DNA of 64,000 bases from Sphaerolaimus hirsutus. Its lineage: Eukaryota; Nematoda; Chromadorea; Monhysterida; Sphaerolaimidae. Shown here piece by piece: positions 1 to 12,200 of this stretch. Location of the stretch: NCBI GenBank assembly GCA_964036195.1, contig OZ038452.1:6318704-6382703 (forward strand), written 5' to 3'. The translations under genes were made by a program, and so were the position numbers. Within the stretch, counting starts at the first letter, position 1, and every line of letters starts with the position of its first letter. A model generated the notes under the pieces. The model did not search any database, was not told where the DNA came from, and saw nothing but the letters and a program-made list of their open reading frames with translations.

Positions 1-149
1 GTCACAAGTATGTCCTGTAAGTGTTTGCATAATAATTTTTCACCTGATATAATTTGATGCATCCTGTTTTTTTTTCATTATCTCATTTCAACTGTTGTGC
101 ACCTCATCTAAAAAGATGATCAACCATGTTTGCGTCCAAATGGAAATAC

Positions 150-345
150 AATATGCCCCGCTGTACTAAAATATCGAAATATCGAAAATATCGAAATATC
201 GATATCGAATATCGAGCATATTTTCATATCTAATATCGATATCGAATATCGAGGGTCGATATCGTATCGATATCGAATATCGAGTTTCAGAAAAACATAT
301 CGAATATCGAATATCGATATCGAAAAGTCATATCGTCCCAACCCT
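150..345. mobile_element. hAT-like remnant filled with ATATCGATAT motifs
   Basis: Dense reiteration of atcgatatcg and atcgaatatcg, ending ATATCGTCCCAACCCTA, the same end as at 23162 and 34072. The left terminus is not recognisable. Confidence 0.55.
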
Positions 346-424
346 ACTTGTCATCATATCAATATTTTTACACACCAATAGAGCCATAGCAAATTTCCTC
401 CAATAGCGATGGAAATAAGTGGAA

Positions 425-680
425 ATTCGGGCTGTTTGGGGGGGGGGGCAATAGTATGGGGCTCAGGGACGTAAAAAAAATATCCAGTATTTTTGAGCGG
501 GGGGGCTGCTTGTTTACGGAGCCCGGCGAAAAGGGGGGGCTCAGCCCCCCCTCCAAAATTTTACCTAGCCCTAGTCATGACCTAGCGGAATGGCGTCATG
601 GCGCCATGGCGCTATTGGCGTTGGTGTTGGTGCCAGAATTCGCTCATATGTATGTAAATATACATATCCAGCCCCCCCCC
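425..680. mobile_element. composite hAT-like fragment, CAGGGACGTA end plus GGCGCC motifs
   Basis: A cagggacgta...tccag...tttttgagcggggg start, a G-run/C-run pair (ggggggctcagcccccc) and a tggcgccatggcgc cluster. The same combination occurs in 37812-38249. Here boundaries and target duplication are not clear. Confidence 0.5.
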
Positions 681-974
681 CCCGAAACCGCAGTTTTTCA
701 TTGCCACATGGTTGCTTCATATTTTGCGTCGCGTCTATATTTATTTCTTTGTGCTTAATATCTACATCTCTGGAAATCAATTGTTTACCTAAAAACACAT
801 TCCATCACGAATATTCTGGGAGAACTCACAACAAATTTCTTCGAATTTCGTTAAACACCTCAACTATTTCGATACTTAAGAATACAAATTGGTAGTTTTT
901 CTTTCGTCAGCTGGTAGCATACAGAAATTGACTTCATGCATGAATTAATTTAGATTAAGTTTCCCAGAATTAGT

Positions 975-1310
975 GCTGGAATGGCGCCACGACGCTGGCG
1001 CCATTTTGGACCTCTCGGTGCCGTTTTTCGCTGCGGCTTTCTGAGTGGCGCTTGGCGCCATTTTATACTGGTGCTTTCAGAAAATGGCGTCGTCAGTTAC
1101 CTATACGTAAGTATTTCAGCCTTTATATTTTTCAGAAGAATTTAGAATGTAGCAGACAGAGTCATTTTTTCGATGGGGAATCTTTTTGTTCGGTTTTTCA
1201 CCAATATTTGAATTTATGGAATAGTGCCGCAATTCTGGCGCAATTCGTGTGCGCCATTGGCATTTAGCACCGTTTCTGCGTGGCGCCATTTTTTTATGGC
1301 GTTCTTCCAT
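975..1310. repeat. GGCGCCA-rich tracts
   Basis: Several tggcgccatttt units in both orientations at 980-1090 and 1240-1300, related to tracts at 8760-8905, 12690-12775, 14410-14475, 38075-38150 and 59430-59515. Confidence 0.55.
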
Positions 1311-1582
1311 CAATACCCATTAATGCAGTGCTCTTAAATCGCCTACAGCTCTGCTCAGTTTGTGTATACAATTCTTTAGATTGCATCTGATTGTACCCGA
1401 AGATAAATATTATTATGATAATCGTGGGCTGTTCTCTGGGAGAACCAGTTGCCGCGGTTAAAATATACTTTTTTCAAACGTGCCCCGGGTTTTTAGAATA
1501 CACTTTGCACCACTAAAAAGGTTTGACGTGATGTAACTACATACAGAGACCAGAATATATTTCTAGGTGTCTAGTGTGTGAA

Positions 1583-1705
1583 AAATTACCGCACCGCATC
1601 GGTAGTTTTACCGGTAAATTATGAGAAATTACCGTACTGTAAATTACCAGTATTATGAAGATTAACCGATTCACTGTTTGCCGCCATTTACCGTTCCGAA
1701 CCTGA
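1583..1705. repeat. TTACCGGTAA-type reiterated motif
   Basis: Repeated ttaccg/cggtaa units including ttttaccggtaaatt. Similar clusters lie at 31570-31750 and 54200-54380. Confidence 0.45.
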
Positions 1706-2463
1706 TAAATGTAAATGTCGTATAAAAGTCGTGATGGTGCATATTTTACCTAAGACGATTTCTTGCTGGAAAATGGAAATCAATTTTAGAGGCGACTTGT
1801 GGAATTTTCTCTTCTTGCAATTAAATGAATACGTATATGAATATTCTCTACTTGAAATTTTCATTTTCACCTGCTGGTGGATTTGGTGCACAATTTGTCA
1901 TGTGACGCTATTCATCAGAATACGGTTGCGTCCACGGTAAGGCATGCGGATGCGGTCAAATCAGTATATACACCTATTCACGAATTTATATTAAAATTTG
2001 CTCATTTTGAAACCGGGATTGGCTGAAAAATTGTGGCAGTACACAGCATGATATCAGTTTTTCCCGAAAAAATTAGTTTGATTGCGCCCCGCTGTGATAA
2101 TTTTTTTAGTTTTCTGATAGAGTTGCGCCCAACAAAACTGAAAATTTTACTTTTTTTGCACTCGTAAAATGCACAAAACGTAATCAGAAAACTAAACAGT
2201 GGGTGAAGCATGTTAAGGTAAGTAAATATACGATGATTTTATTATTTTTACGTCCCATGTGATGCGTGGCGCTGCGGTACATTGAATTGGCTCTATTAGT
2301 CGTTTGATGTACAGAATTTCAAGTGCGCTATTCAGAGATTTTCTCTGCTCTGGGCACTTGAACTGAGCAAGCTTATTGCGATACGATGTCTGGTTTATTT
2401 TTACTTTTAGTTTTGCTCATTTTTATATTTATGCGTGTTTGAATTTTTACATTGGCACCAGAT

Positions 2464-2660
2464 GGCGGTCCCAAGCCCTGTAAAGTGTAAAGTAAAGTGT
2501 CAAATGTGATGTAAAATGTCATGCAAAGTGTCAATTGGCATGACAAATGTGAAGTAATGTATCAATTCAGTAATAACATCTTTTCTTTTTGTTCTGATTG
2601 ACATTTTACATGACATTTGACACTTTACTTTACACTTTTCAGGGCTTAGGACTGCCCCAG
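2464..2660. mobile_element. introner-family foldback, extragenic copy
   Basis: GGTCCCAAGCCCTGTAAAG ... CAGGGCTTAGGACTGCCCCAG with AAAGTGTCAA units inside. Same family as the four DLG5 introns, outside any gene I can see. Confidence 0.75.
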
Positions 2661-2879
2661 GGTGCCATTTTTGGCTTCATGGGCCCATTTTTATGACGAT
2701 TTATCGGATTAGATGTCGTTTATCGAGTGATTTACTATCGAAAATGCAACAGCGGTAGCGAAGATTCAAAAATTTTTGTTGGAAATATAAAAATACATTG
2801 TGCTTTATATCCTCGAAATACCTCCCATAGGGAAATTCACTGTTTTGTAGATTTGGACCCCAGCTGGGGGTTCATGAGG

Positions 2880-3290
2880 TAGTAAAGCGCTCCTTCGAGT
2901 GGTAGTTAGCTGAAAAATTTACCGGGGGGCTTTTCAGTTGTAGAAGGAAAAAAGGAGAAAAAAAAAATACAAAAAAGGTGTAGGTAAACTTGGTGAGAAG
3001 TGGCTAAAAATAGGCATATTTAGTTAAAAATAGCTAAAATAGGCAATAATGAACTAGTGAAGGTGAAAATGGATGAAAAGATATGAAAACTAGCCAATTT
3101 TGGGCGAAAATTGGGACAAATTTTTTTTCAAAAATTGCTCCGGATATCTAAATAAATAGCTTATCGTATTTTTTTTGGGGGGGTGGTCCAGGTGATAGTA
3201 ACCAAAAATAGAACCCGGGAAAGATGAGTAGCTGAGCGGCCTCGATAGCTGGGGAGTTTTAAAGGGGGTAACACCCACCTCAAACCCCCC
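2880..3290. repeat. TAGCTAAAAATAGG-type dispersed repeat
   Basis: Reiterated gctaaaaatagg and gaaaatgga units with gatagctg blocks. Relatives occur at 4800-5110, 47277-47460 and, reversed, near 51840-51905. Function unknown. Confidence 0.4.
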
Positions 3291-4067
3291 TACTAAATTC
3301 GTGGGTTTATTTTTTCGCCAGCAAAATTTTAGTTATGGTATTTTAATAGTAATGGCAATAAATGTAAGCAGTGTAAGATATGTCGCCATTTTATTGAAAT
3401 AGCTTTTCAATATATATGTATCCGCAATACAAATTTACAGCCAGTAATAAATCATGTATTTATTTACATTGCACAAATGTGCATGTAATTGCGCCGATAA
3501 AATGTAAACAGCGTTCGGATCAGGTCCGGCAGTCAGTTTCTGACCTGACTGCTGGCGCTATACCTCCCGTAGTGGGGTGAATTAAGAGATGAAATGTGGG
3601 TGGGTCGTAGCCGACATTCCCCCCCTACTATACTCCAACGCAGGGGCGACGGCGACCCCCCTAACTGTGTGTCGCCGTATTTATACGCGCAAATTTTTTT
3701 ACAGAATTTCGCTGTCCGCGTCAAGTCCGGCACCCGGTGGTTTTTCATCACTTCGGGTGCCATCACTCCAGAAACGCGGACAGGACAAAGCTGAAACTGG
3801 GGGGATATAGCCGACACCCCTCCCCTTACTGCACACTAAATGGTGGGCGCCGGCAACCCACCAAAGGTTTCGCTAGCGGGTATAACGCGTTTTTAATAAA
3901 TGTGCTGTCTGCATCAGGTCCGGCACCCTATAAATTTTTTCAAAAATGCTCAATGCAGTCATGTAATGCAGTTTTACAGTTCTACAGACCCATACGATAC
4001 TGTACAATGCAGTGAAGTTACCTGTGAAGCGATATTTTAGCAATGCCCCTACAGTTGCATCCTAAAA

Positions 4068-4422
4068 ATTCACTTAAAATATATTTTTTTGTTAGACACT
4101 TTAAAAGTTGGTTTAGGATGCCCTCTAAGTAAGGGTTTAAGGTATAAAATTGCGTAAAAAACTTTACCCCAAAAATGCCCCACTAAGGAATTTTAATGGG
4201 GGTGATTGTTCTGACATCACCTATGACATTATCACAGTACAAATTTGTATGGTGATGATGTCATAAGTGACTTCAACACATTCGCCCCCATTAAAACTCC
4301 TTAGTGGGGCATATTCGGGGTAAGGTTTTTTATGCAATTTTATACCTTAAACCCTTCCCTAGAGGGCATCCTAAACCAACTTTTCAAGTGTCTAATAAAA
4401 AATATATTTAAAGTGAATTTGG
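4068..4422. mobile_element. 355-bp palindromic foldback element
   Basis: AATTCACTTAAAATATAT on the left pairs with ATATATTTAAAGTGAATT on the right. Arms remain complementary (gttggtttaggatgccctc, ccccactaaggaattttaat) to a centre near 4240. Confidence 0.75.
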
Positions 4423-4661
4423 CTCGGTGAAAGGCAAGTTGGTCCTGGACCTGATGCGTACACTGTATCTGTAAACAACAGCGCAGTATACGCAGTGAGC
4501 GACACTTTTGGTTAGTCGATGGTGCCACAGGATGTTGACAATAACCCCCCAAAATTTCAGCTATTTCGTGTCCGCGTTTCTGAAAAACCACTGGGTGCCG
4601 GACTTGACGCGGACAGCGAAATTCTGTATACGAAATTCTGAAAAATTTTGCGCGTATACGG

Positions 4662-5163
4662 CAGGGGTCTCCAGGATTTTGGCCCTCGCGGGGGCTAGAT
4701 ATAGCAAATCGCTCCTCCGGAGGGATAGATAGCTGGAAAAATTTTCTGGGGGGGGGCTTGGGGGGGGGCTGGCGGGGGCACAATATATAGGCTTTTTCAA
4801 GGTTAAGAAGGCAGAAAGGGGAAAAATTCGCTAATAATCAGTTAAAAGTAGCCAAAAGTAGGTATAAAATGGCTAAAAATAGGTATATAACCATGTATAT
4901 AGCCGGAAAGCACGATTTTGAAGGTGAAAAACTATAAAGAGGTGCGAACATTAGTGATTTTGAGCGAAAATTGGGGCAAAATTTCTCAAAAACCACTCCA
5001 GATAGATAGATAGCTGAGCGATTTGGGGGGGGTCTTTTGGGGTAGTAGCCAAAAATTTAGCCTCGGGATAGATAGATAGCTGAGCGACCTCCGGGATAGA
5101 TAGATAGCTGGCCGATTTGGGGGGGGGCAGCCCCCCCCCAGCCCCCCCCCTAGGAGACCCCTG
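4662..5163. mobile_element. hAT-like element with exact 8-bp target duplication
   Basis: Ends CAGGGGTCTCCAGG and CCTAGGAGACCCCTG, flanked on both sides by GTATACGG. The interior is the gatagatagctg/C-run repeat type. Non-autonomous. Confidence 0.85.
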
Positions 5164-6243
5164 GTATACGGCGACCCACACTTAGGGGGGTCGCCGTCGC
5201 CCCTGCGTTGGAGTATAGTAGGGGGGGGATGTCGGCTACGTCCCACCCAACTTTCATCTCTTAATTCCCCCCACAGCGGGAGTTATGGCGACAGCAGTCA
5301 GGTCAGAAACTGACTGCCGGACCTGATCCGAACGCTGTTTACATCATTCCTGGGGGGGAATTTCGAGGGGACTTCGTTCTATTTTACAACTTATTCAGGA
5401 TTGCGAGTTTTCAAGTGGGTTTATTCGACGAAATACGGTATTTATTCATATACATCGAGACATTCATCTGCACTTAATGCGCATACCTATATATATTTAT
5501 TTGGCTTCTTCAAGCGCATAATATACGTCACTTTCGCATTTATCCTTCTGAGGCAATGCGTCCAGTTTATTCCGCGGCAAGATCCTGAGGGAAATTAATC
5601 TTGCCCGACACGTTTTTTATCGGGCAACCCGATTCATTGCATCTGAAATTGTCCATTTTTTATTTAAAATTACGTTACGTTGCTTTGGGTCAGTGCCAAC
5701 TTTTAGTTTCGCATTTCAGGGTGGGCGCGCTTTACATTCTTTCATATTTTCAATCCACGCAATTGTAAAATAAAGCAAGCGGTCACTCGATTTTATCGAT
5801 GTCGAAAATCGAGACTCAAATATTGAAAAATGCAACTCAATACCATTCAAATTAAACACAATTGACAATCATGGCAAAAATATCGTTCCATCCCCGGCAT
5901 CTTTGCTTGGCAAAAAAACCCATCTGGCTAATGAAATTGCGCCCCTGACGCTAGGCATTGCTCCGCGGCGCGTGTGGAATTTTATCAACTGCCGCCCGAG
6001 CGACGGGGCGTCGCAAAAAAGTGCCGCGCGGCAAATTTCCCACTTGCCGCGCTGCCGCAGTGCAGTGCATTTCGCATTGTGCACTTTGCGCATTCGCCGT
6101 GGCCGGTTTTATAGTCTTCTTTCTTTGCGTTGGATTGTTTGGACCGATTCGATATATTTAGGGTTGGAAAATATTTTTTTCAATTTTTTGTTCGAAAAAT
6201 GGAATTTGTTACATATTTTCCATGTTTTTCACGAGAGTCACTC

Positions 6244-6357
6244 CTCCCCCAAATCGTGTATTTTCAATGCTAATTCCTATTTTCAAAAATTCTAAAAACG
6301 CTCCCCCAAATCGTGTCTTTTCAATGCTTATTTCTATTTCTAAAAATTCTAAAAACG
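6244..6357. repeat. 57-bp tandem repeat, two copies
   Basis: ctcccccaaatcgtgt and the following 41 bases recur once with a few differences, starting at 6244 and 6301. Confidence 0.85.
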
Positions 6358-7061
6358 CTTTTCAACGCTACCTTTTTCAAATAAATAAGTCCACTGCACT
6401 ACGCTGGGTGGGTAGCATCCTAAATAAAAGAATCAATATCGAATTGCGTTTGTGGGTAGACTTCTCTGAGGTGTTGAAAATGCATTTAACTTAGGCAGTA
6501 GGCTGAAAGTTTGTTCGTGGATAGAAGTTGTTTCTTTGTATCGAGAAAGTGACAAAGTTGTGGCTAAGGCCAATTTTGTTAGTGGGTAAGTTACAAATTG
6601 GCGCTGCGCACACGAGTTTACTGCCGGTCAGCTAAAAAATTTCCTCGAAATATCCCCTGGAGGGTTTGCTATCTCGTCGGCAAATTTTTGGGGAGGGGGG
6701 CTTATTGAAATTTATCGATTTATTTTTTGTCAGAAATTTTCGTGAAGGATCATAGTATTTACATACCGAAATTGGTAATGATTGTGACAAAACAGGATAC
6801 CCATGTTTGGACATATAGGTAGGTATCGATACAAGCTAGTATATGTGTAGCAAACTGGCAGCAATACAAACATCATCGCATACATGGAGCACATCATACA
6901 AGACGGGGGGTACTTCGAGGGGGGTCAATTCGAGGGGGGTTGATTCTAGGAAATACGGTACGTTAATCTACTTGACCTTTCTTGTGCTCAGCTCATCTCA
7001 GCGCGTGACCAGTCCAATTTGGCTGCACTTCATTAGCCCCGCCCACTTTTTAACTTAGCGC

Positions 7062-7135
7062 AGCCGGGAATCGAACCGGCATTGCGTGCATCGCACCGCG
7101 CCAAAGAATCGCACTGATTGAGCGCGGTTATTTTG
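7062..7135 (-). other. tRNA-like sequence (possible SINE head or tRNA pseudogene)
   Basis: On the minus strand an A-box-like gctcaatcagtgcg is followed by a B box GGTTCGATTCCC. The acceptor stem does not close (3' ctgcgct has no 5' partner), so a working tRNA is unlikely. Confidence 0.4.
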
Positions 7136-7580
7136 CCGTGCTTTGCGGCTTGCATGTCAATTATCACCTCATTGTGTTCTATTGTTGAGTGGTGCGAGAC
7201 TTTCCAGCTAAATAACTAGATATTTATCTATTTGCATAGATATTGTGCACATCGCGACAAATAGAATTACAGCTTTAAATCATCCACATACTTACATTTT
7301 ATTTGAGTTCGTAGATAAGCTCGTAGATTTGTCTATGCAAAAGCGACCTGGCAAAACTACAACTGCGCGGAGCTATTTCATTTCAAAATCAAGCGAGCTT
7401 TCAAACGGTACCGTATAAAAAAGTTAAAAGCACCATTGTTCCTGTGTAAACGTTTGTTTACGCAGTTACGCTTTTGCACAGATGCTTCTGCATATTCAAC
7501 TCCGTAATATTTCAAATCCTTCCATCACTTCTATGCAGTCTAAAAATAGTAAAATAAAAAATTTAATTTTTTTTCGCCAG

Positions 7581-7725
7581 CGGCCGTTCGGTGGCTCGTC
7601 GACGCGGTTGTCGATGCGGCCGGAGGCGATTTCGACGCGTCGCTTTGTGCCGTCGATGCCGATGTCGATGTCGATGTTGAAGTCGACGCTGGCGCCGCAC
7701 CCGTTCAAGACGCCCAGTTTGGACA
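7581..7725 (+). CDS. possible upstream exon of the DLG5-like gene
   Basis: A GC-rich island lies between a plausible acceptor (ttttcgccag) and donor (GTATGT). Only one of the three frames joins E2 in phase. It encodes an Asp/Val/Ala-rich stretch, partly from a gatgtc reiteration, with no resemblance to the DLG5 N-terminus that I can recognise. Another frame, Ser/Met/Pro-rich, is also open but out of phase with E2. It could be a real exon of this gene, an exon of something else, or chance. Confidence 0.3.
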
Positions 7726-8399
7726 GTATGTTTTGGTTGTAAATATTTTTGGGCTTGTTTGTGTTTTGTCGACGCTTTTTGGACGACTTATGTATTTATG
7801 TCGATGAAAGATGTGTATTTTTTGTAATTATTTAGAAGACTATAAAAAGTGTTGCGTTTCCGTAAGTAGTTTAAGTCAACCAAGCACCAATCCCTCACGT
7901 GTACAAGTGACAAGAAAAGTGGGATGTGCTAAATCATGTGACACTTTTTTGGGGGATCAAATTTTGTATGCGTGTATGCATCTTCTAGGTAGTCCTAATT
8001 TTGGTTCATCATATAAGCATATTCACATGATTGTCAATTCGTGAGAAGCACATTTTATTAAGCATTGTTTGTCACTAATAAACTTTTCACATGACTGACT
8101 ACCCAAATTTTTCTTGTTACTCACTTGTCCAATTGCTATACGAAGAAACTACCCACGATTTATTTAGCAAGACTTTTGTCCAGCCCCATACTTTGTAAGC
8201 TTATTTTTATTACGCGCTTTTGTATATAGCTCTATTATCCCTCACGCAACAATTTAATGAGGCTATTTCAACTCGTCATATCTAACGAGCCTGATAGAAT
8301 TTTTTGTGCCGCACGCGCGCAAACCGTCAACGATGGAATCTAATTTACTCGACACCCTTTTTATCGGGCAGCCCGATTCATTGTGCGGGAAAGGTACCT

Positions 8400-9020
8400 A
8401 TGTCAACTGAATTCGTGTCAACTAAATTTTAGTGAATTATTTTATTTCAACTTCCCTTTCGGATAGAGCATACCGTATTTCCTCGAATTACCCCCGGGGG
8501 TTTATTTTTTCAGAGTGAAAATTTTGAGAGAAAAACGTGGCAACAATAACCACCATTTATAAGTTTTTACAGCCTTTTATAAGGATTTAGATGGTAAAAA
8601 CGATGTTCTAACGTAACACAGTAAGTGTTTGAACGTCTGTTATGCATTTCCCGGACCACAAATTCATAGTGCCCATTTTGAGGGGGGTATTTCGAGGAAA
8701 TACGGTAGTTAATTTTTTTGAACCATTCATGACTAGTGATGGATTTTTTTACATCATGACAAGTGAGCGCCAAGGCGCTTTTCCGAACCCCAGCGCCAAG
8801 CGCCAATGTCGCCAGAGAAAAATGGCGCCAATCGCCAGAAGAGACATCATGGCGTTTTTTTTTGCTTTGGCGCTAGCGCCATGGCGCTTTTCCTTGACGC
8901 AGAAATTCTTCTTCCTGGCGCAGAAGCATGAGACTTGATTTTCATTGTTTCTGTTAAGTGTGATGCTCTAAATTTTTTTTGACGTTATTTAGTTGACACG
9001 AATTCGCGTTGTCAACTAGC
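8400..9020. mobile_element. GTCAACT-type inverted-repeat element with two nested insertions
   Basis: The left end gtcaactgaattcgtgtcaact and right end agttgacacgaattcgcgttgtcaact are inverted. Between them lie a CCGTATTTCCTCGAA element (8473-8705) and a GGCGCC-rich hAT-like piece starting tagtgatgg (8725-8905). Confidence 0.65.
8473..8705. mobile_element. CCGTATTTCCTCGAA-family MITE (family A), TA target duplication
   Basis: Ends CCGTATTTCCTCGAA and TTCGAGGAAATACGG between TA dinucleotides. The interior (accaccatttataag ... aacacagtaagtg) is shared with copies at 43423 and 52016. Confidence 0.85.
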
Positions 9021-9160
9021 GCGTTTGGCCCAAACTTGAGTTGCGCACGACAACGTTTAAGTTGGGCACCTCACATTTCAATTTCATATCCCACGAATCG
9101 GGCTACCCGACAAAATGCGACATTATCGGGCAAAAAGAACGTCACGCCCGACATTCGCAG

Positions 9161-9287
9161 GTGCCATTCTGTGCCCGCCGCGGCGCCGACCGACTCGGAT
9201 ATGAACTCGGATTTGGACGCGGCGCTGCTGCACGCCGAGTTGGACATGAAGAAGACTCATTTGCACACGGTCACCGACTTTTTGAAG
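9161..9287 (+). CDS. DLG5: DLG5-like exon E2: acidic N-terminal segment
   Basis: The acceptor cattcgcag and donor GTGGGT bound a GC-rich frame reading HSVPAAAPTDSDMNSDLD and then a helical, charged stretch ending DFLK. It resembles the Ser/Asp segment before the first DLG5 coiled coil. It enters in phase 2 and leaves in phase 0. Confidence 0.7.
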
Positions 9288-12200
9288 GTGGGTCGATTTT
9301 GGGGGCGCTTTTTAGGTGGATGGTTACCTATGTGTAAAAGTGTAGTGTGTGTTTAATGTAAGTGTGAATGCAAATTTATAGCGCGTTAATTAGTGCGTTA
9401 AATGTTAGCGCTTTCAATCGTAATTTTTTTAAATGTTATGTATAAGTTTATTTCCTGATCGCCCCTTTCTCCAGTTGAATGCGATAGTTTGCGAATAGAA
9501 AGTGGACAGTAAGTACACTACCGTGCATAATAGTCCGGAATCTGTTATCATATTTTGTTCTGGTGATTTGCCAATGCAGAGAAGCATGGCTGCCAAAAAA
9601 TACGTATCCGTTTGATGCATAGGAGTGTTCATAAGATGCATGCAAAAAATTATTTTTCAATCTTGCTCATTAGCCCTTCTAGAACAAGCGAAATATACAC
9701 ACCCTATTTTGTTCCTGGTGCATAAAAGTCCGGAAAATGTATATAAAGCTGTTCAAATCCCAAGAATACTCACAAAAAGGCGTGCAGTTGGATAGAGGTA
9801 ATGATAAACAATAATTTCAGAGAACATTTTCAAATGTTATGACCCATCTTAAAAGATATAGTGATATGAATGTAACACTGCTCATCTTGTGTTTCCCATG
9901 GTAAGGGTCAGTATTATGCAGCTGAATTACATCTTCAAACTGCACACTGGTATTTTGAATTTTTTATCATTTAGACGACACCTGGGGGTACCTATATACA
10001 GTACCTACAGTGAACCTTGATGCCCAGAAAAAATTTGTTCTTAGGCCAAAAATTTTGACGCGTAGATTCACCAAATTTGTTCCTGAAAATGTAGAATCTT
10101 TGTAAATATTCATTTGGCCTAAGAACATGATTTTACCAGACTCCTCTGTAAATTACGAGTGATATGGTCATGTACCCTCAAGAGTGCTCTAGGTGATACA
10201 CCAGTCTTATCTCAGCTGTGTGTGATTGTACATGATCTGTATGTCAGTTTTCATGTTGTAGTGCCAGTGCCTTGTGCATACAGTCTAATGTGTGTGTTTA
10301 TTTGCTATTTAAATCACTATTTGGCTCTCTTAAATCACTTTTTACAGAAGATCTACATTGTGAACAACATATACTGATGATAGAGCTGCTTGTGGGCTAT
10401 TATAGTGCCCCATTCCGCTTTTTGGTAGCAAAGGCTACCAGGTAATGGTAATCAGTTGTAAACAGTTTTCTTTAAAAAAACATGATGTGAGAGTAAAATA
10501 GGATTATGTTTTGGGGAATTTTGTGTTGTCGATCACAAACTCTATCTAACCAATAGCTTTTTGAGGGATTTCTAAGGCATAGAATCGCTTAAGTTACATT
10601 TTCCGGACTTTTATGCACCGGGAACTAAATGGTGTGTCTACATTTCTTTTGTTCTGGAACGGCTTATGAGCAAGATTGAAAAATAAGTTTTTGCATGAAT
10701 GTTACAAAACACTCCAATGCATCAAACGATCAAGTATTTTTCAGGTAGCCATGCTTCTCTGCATTCGAAAATCATCAGAACAATGCATGATACTACATTC
10801 CGGACTATTATGCACGGTAGTGTATTGGGTTCAATCCCATATTTTGTCAAGTGGCAACTAAATGTCAAAGTCGAGAAAAATTCCACTGCTTGCGTCCCTA
10901 AGTCGGTATTTTTTGTATTTACTTCAGAAGTATTTACAAACTCATCTAAATCAAAGAGTGATATTTATCTTTGAAACCATACGGCTAAGTATCAATAGTG
11001 CAATTGGCTCCAGCTCAAGCATTCGCTGATATATTCATGCATTTTTGTCGTGACCCTTGTTCTTTCTTCGAAAGTAATACGTCAATGTTTGACATCTCTG
11101 CATCTTCAATTGAAACTCAGCTGAGCTACAGTTTTTTTTCAGCTGTGGAAACTTTTTGCACTATGTCTGTACTCTCTGAAAGTATTTTGCACTCTGTACA
11201 ATCGTACTTAGATAAGTGATGGACTACGGAATCAATCAAAATGCAAATATCATTTCTGGCTTGGAGGGATGGGCGGTTTTACATATTCAAAACATGAACA
11301 TGAATACACGCGATCTCAAAAACAACACACACGAGGATTTATCCAGATACAGATTTAAAACAAAATACATTTTCAATAAATACATTTTTATTCGGTATGC
11401 TCGAATTAGATCCCATGAATTACCCCCTCGAAATAACTTCAAGTCCTAGTGAGCTGGGGAAAAATACCCCTGTTTGAAACTTTTGAGCACGTAAATGATG
11501 AAAGTTGCATGTTGTGTAATATATAAAACTGGTATATAAAACAAAACAGACCACAAACGATCAAAACCGTCCCCAAACTTGACCAGCTTTCTCCGCCGCA
11601 CCCTCAACATTAGCACCCCCCCCCCAATTACCCCCCCCATCACCCCCAGTGCGACGACGCGACGACAACTTGCAGCGACGCGTCGCCCACACCAGTGGCC
11701 AGCACGTCCGCGGCGCCGCAGCACGGCCACGGCAACTTCGTGCCGCCGCAGCAGCAGATGGGGCCGCCGCTGCCGCCAAGGTCGTATTGGCAGCAGCCGC
11801 ACGGCGGCACAGTCGCCAGTAAGAGATATTCGTATGCTGGTTTGTGGGGGGAGGGTAAATATGGTTGAGAGTTTTTTTGGGTGTTTGAACACGTTGGATA
11901 TACCGTATGTTCTCGATAAATTCCCCCTCGATCGAAGTCCCCATCTTTGAATAACTCCCTCTTTCTAGCTGACTGTTGAAAGATAAGTCCCCCTCGAAAT
12001 CCCCTCCCCCTCCTTTGACGGGTGGGAACATAGCATGGTCCGTGTATACAGTAGTGGTTTACACATGATTTGTGCAACCACATGGTGAAAAATCATTGCT
12101 GTTATAACGTTTTGGGTTAACGTATTCACAACAACGCATTTTCTATCTTTGTAAGAGATGGCATGCTTAAATTATCATTGGCACGCTTCCAGCGTAGGAA

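Larger units (their letters stand above)
1..3500. other. repeat-rich DNA without a supported gene
   Basis: AT-rich sequence with the repeats listed separately (150-345, 425-680, 975-1310, 1583-1705, 2464-2660, 2880-3290). Short open frames here translate repeats. I see no exon-like GC island with splice sites. Confidence 0.6.
3502..5344. mobile_element. 1.84-kb element with long terminal inverted repeats, twice invaded
   Basis: Left end ATGTAAACAGCGTTCGGATC and right end its complement. Similarity extends about 350 bp into each arm (ccggcagtcagtttctgacc, gcgtcaagtccggcacc). The interior holds a palindrome (4068-4422) and the right arm a hAT-like insertion (4662-5163). No transposase frame. 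Confidence 0.75.
5345..7560. other. non-coding DNA, one GC-rich segment
   Basis: Mostly AT-rich. 5935-6110 is GC-rich (gccgcccgagcgacggggcg) but has no recognisable product. 6900-6957 is the right half of the CCGTATTTCCTCGAA family. The GC-rich part could be a promoter; nothing proves it. Confidence 0.4.

Noticed and set aside
150-381. An open frame over the ATATCGAT repeat giving an Ile/Ser/Tyr-rich product.
   Set aside because: Pure translation of a simple repeat.
2505-2640. Short open frames translating the introner-family and MITE arms (also 59755-59967, 39537-39767, 33402-33914 reverse).
   Set aside because: They follow inverted-repeat arms or the antisense of GC-rich exons; no family resemblance and no splice context.
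5903-6295. 130-codon open frame over a GC-rich segment.
   Set aside because: No recognisable domain, no consistent splice sites, and the second half runs through AT-rich DNA and a tandem repeat.
11446-12083. Three long open frames antisense to exon E3.
   Set aside because: They mirror the high GC content of the exon; the sense frame continues the gene in phase on both sides.
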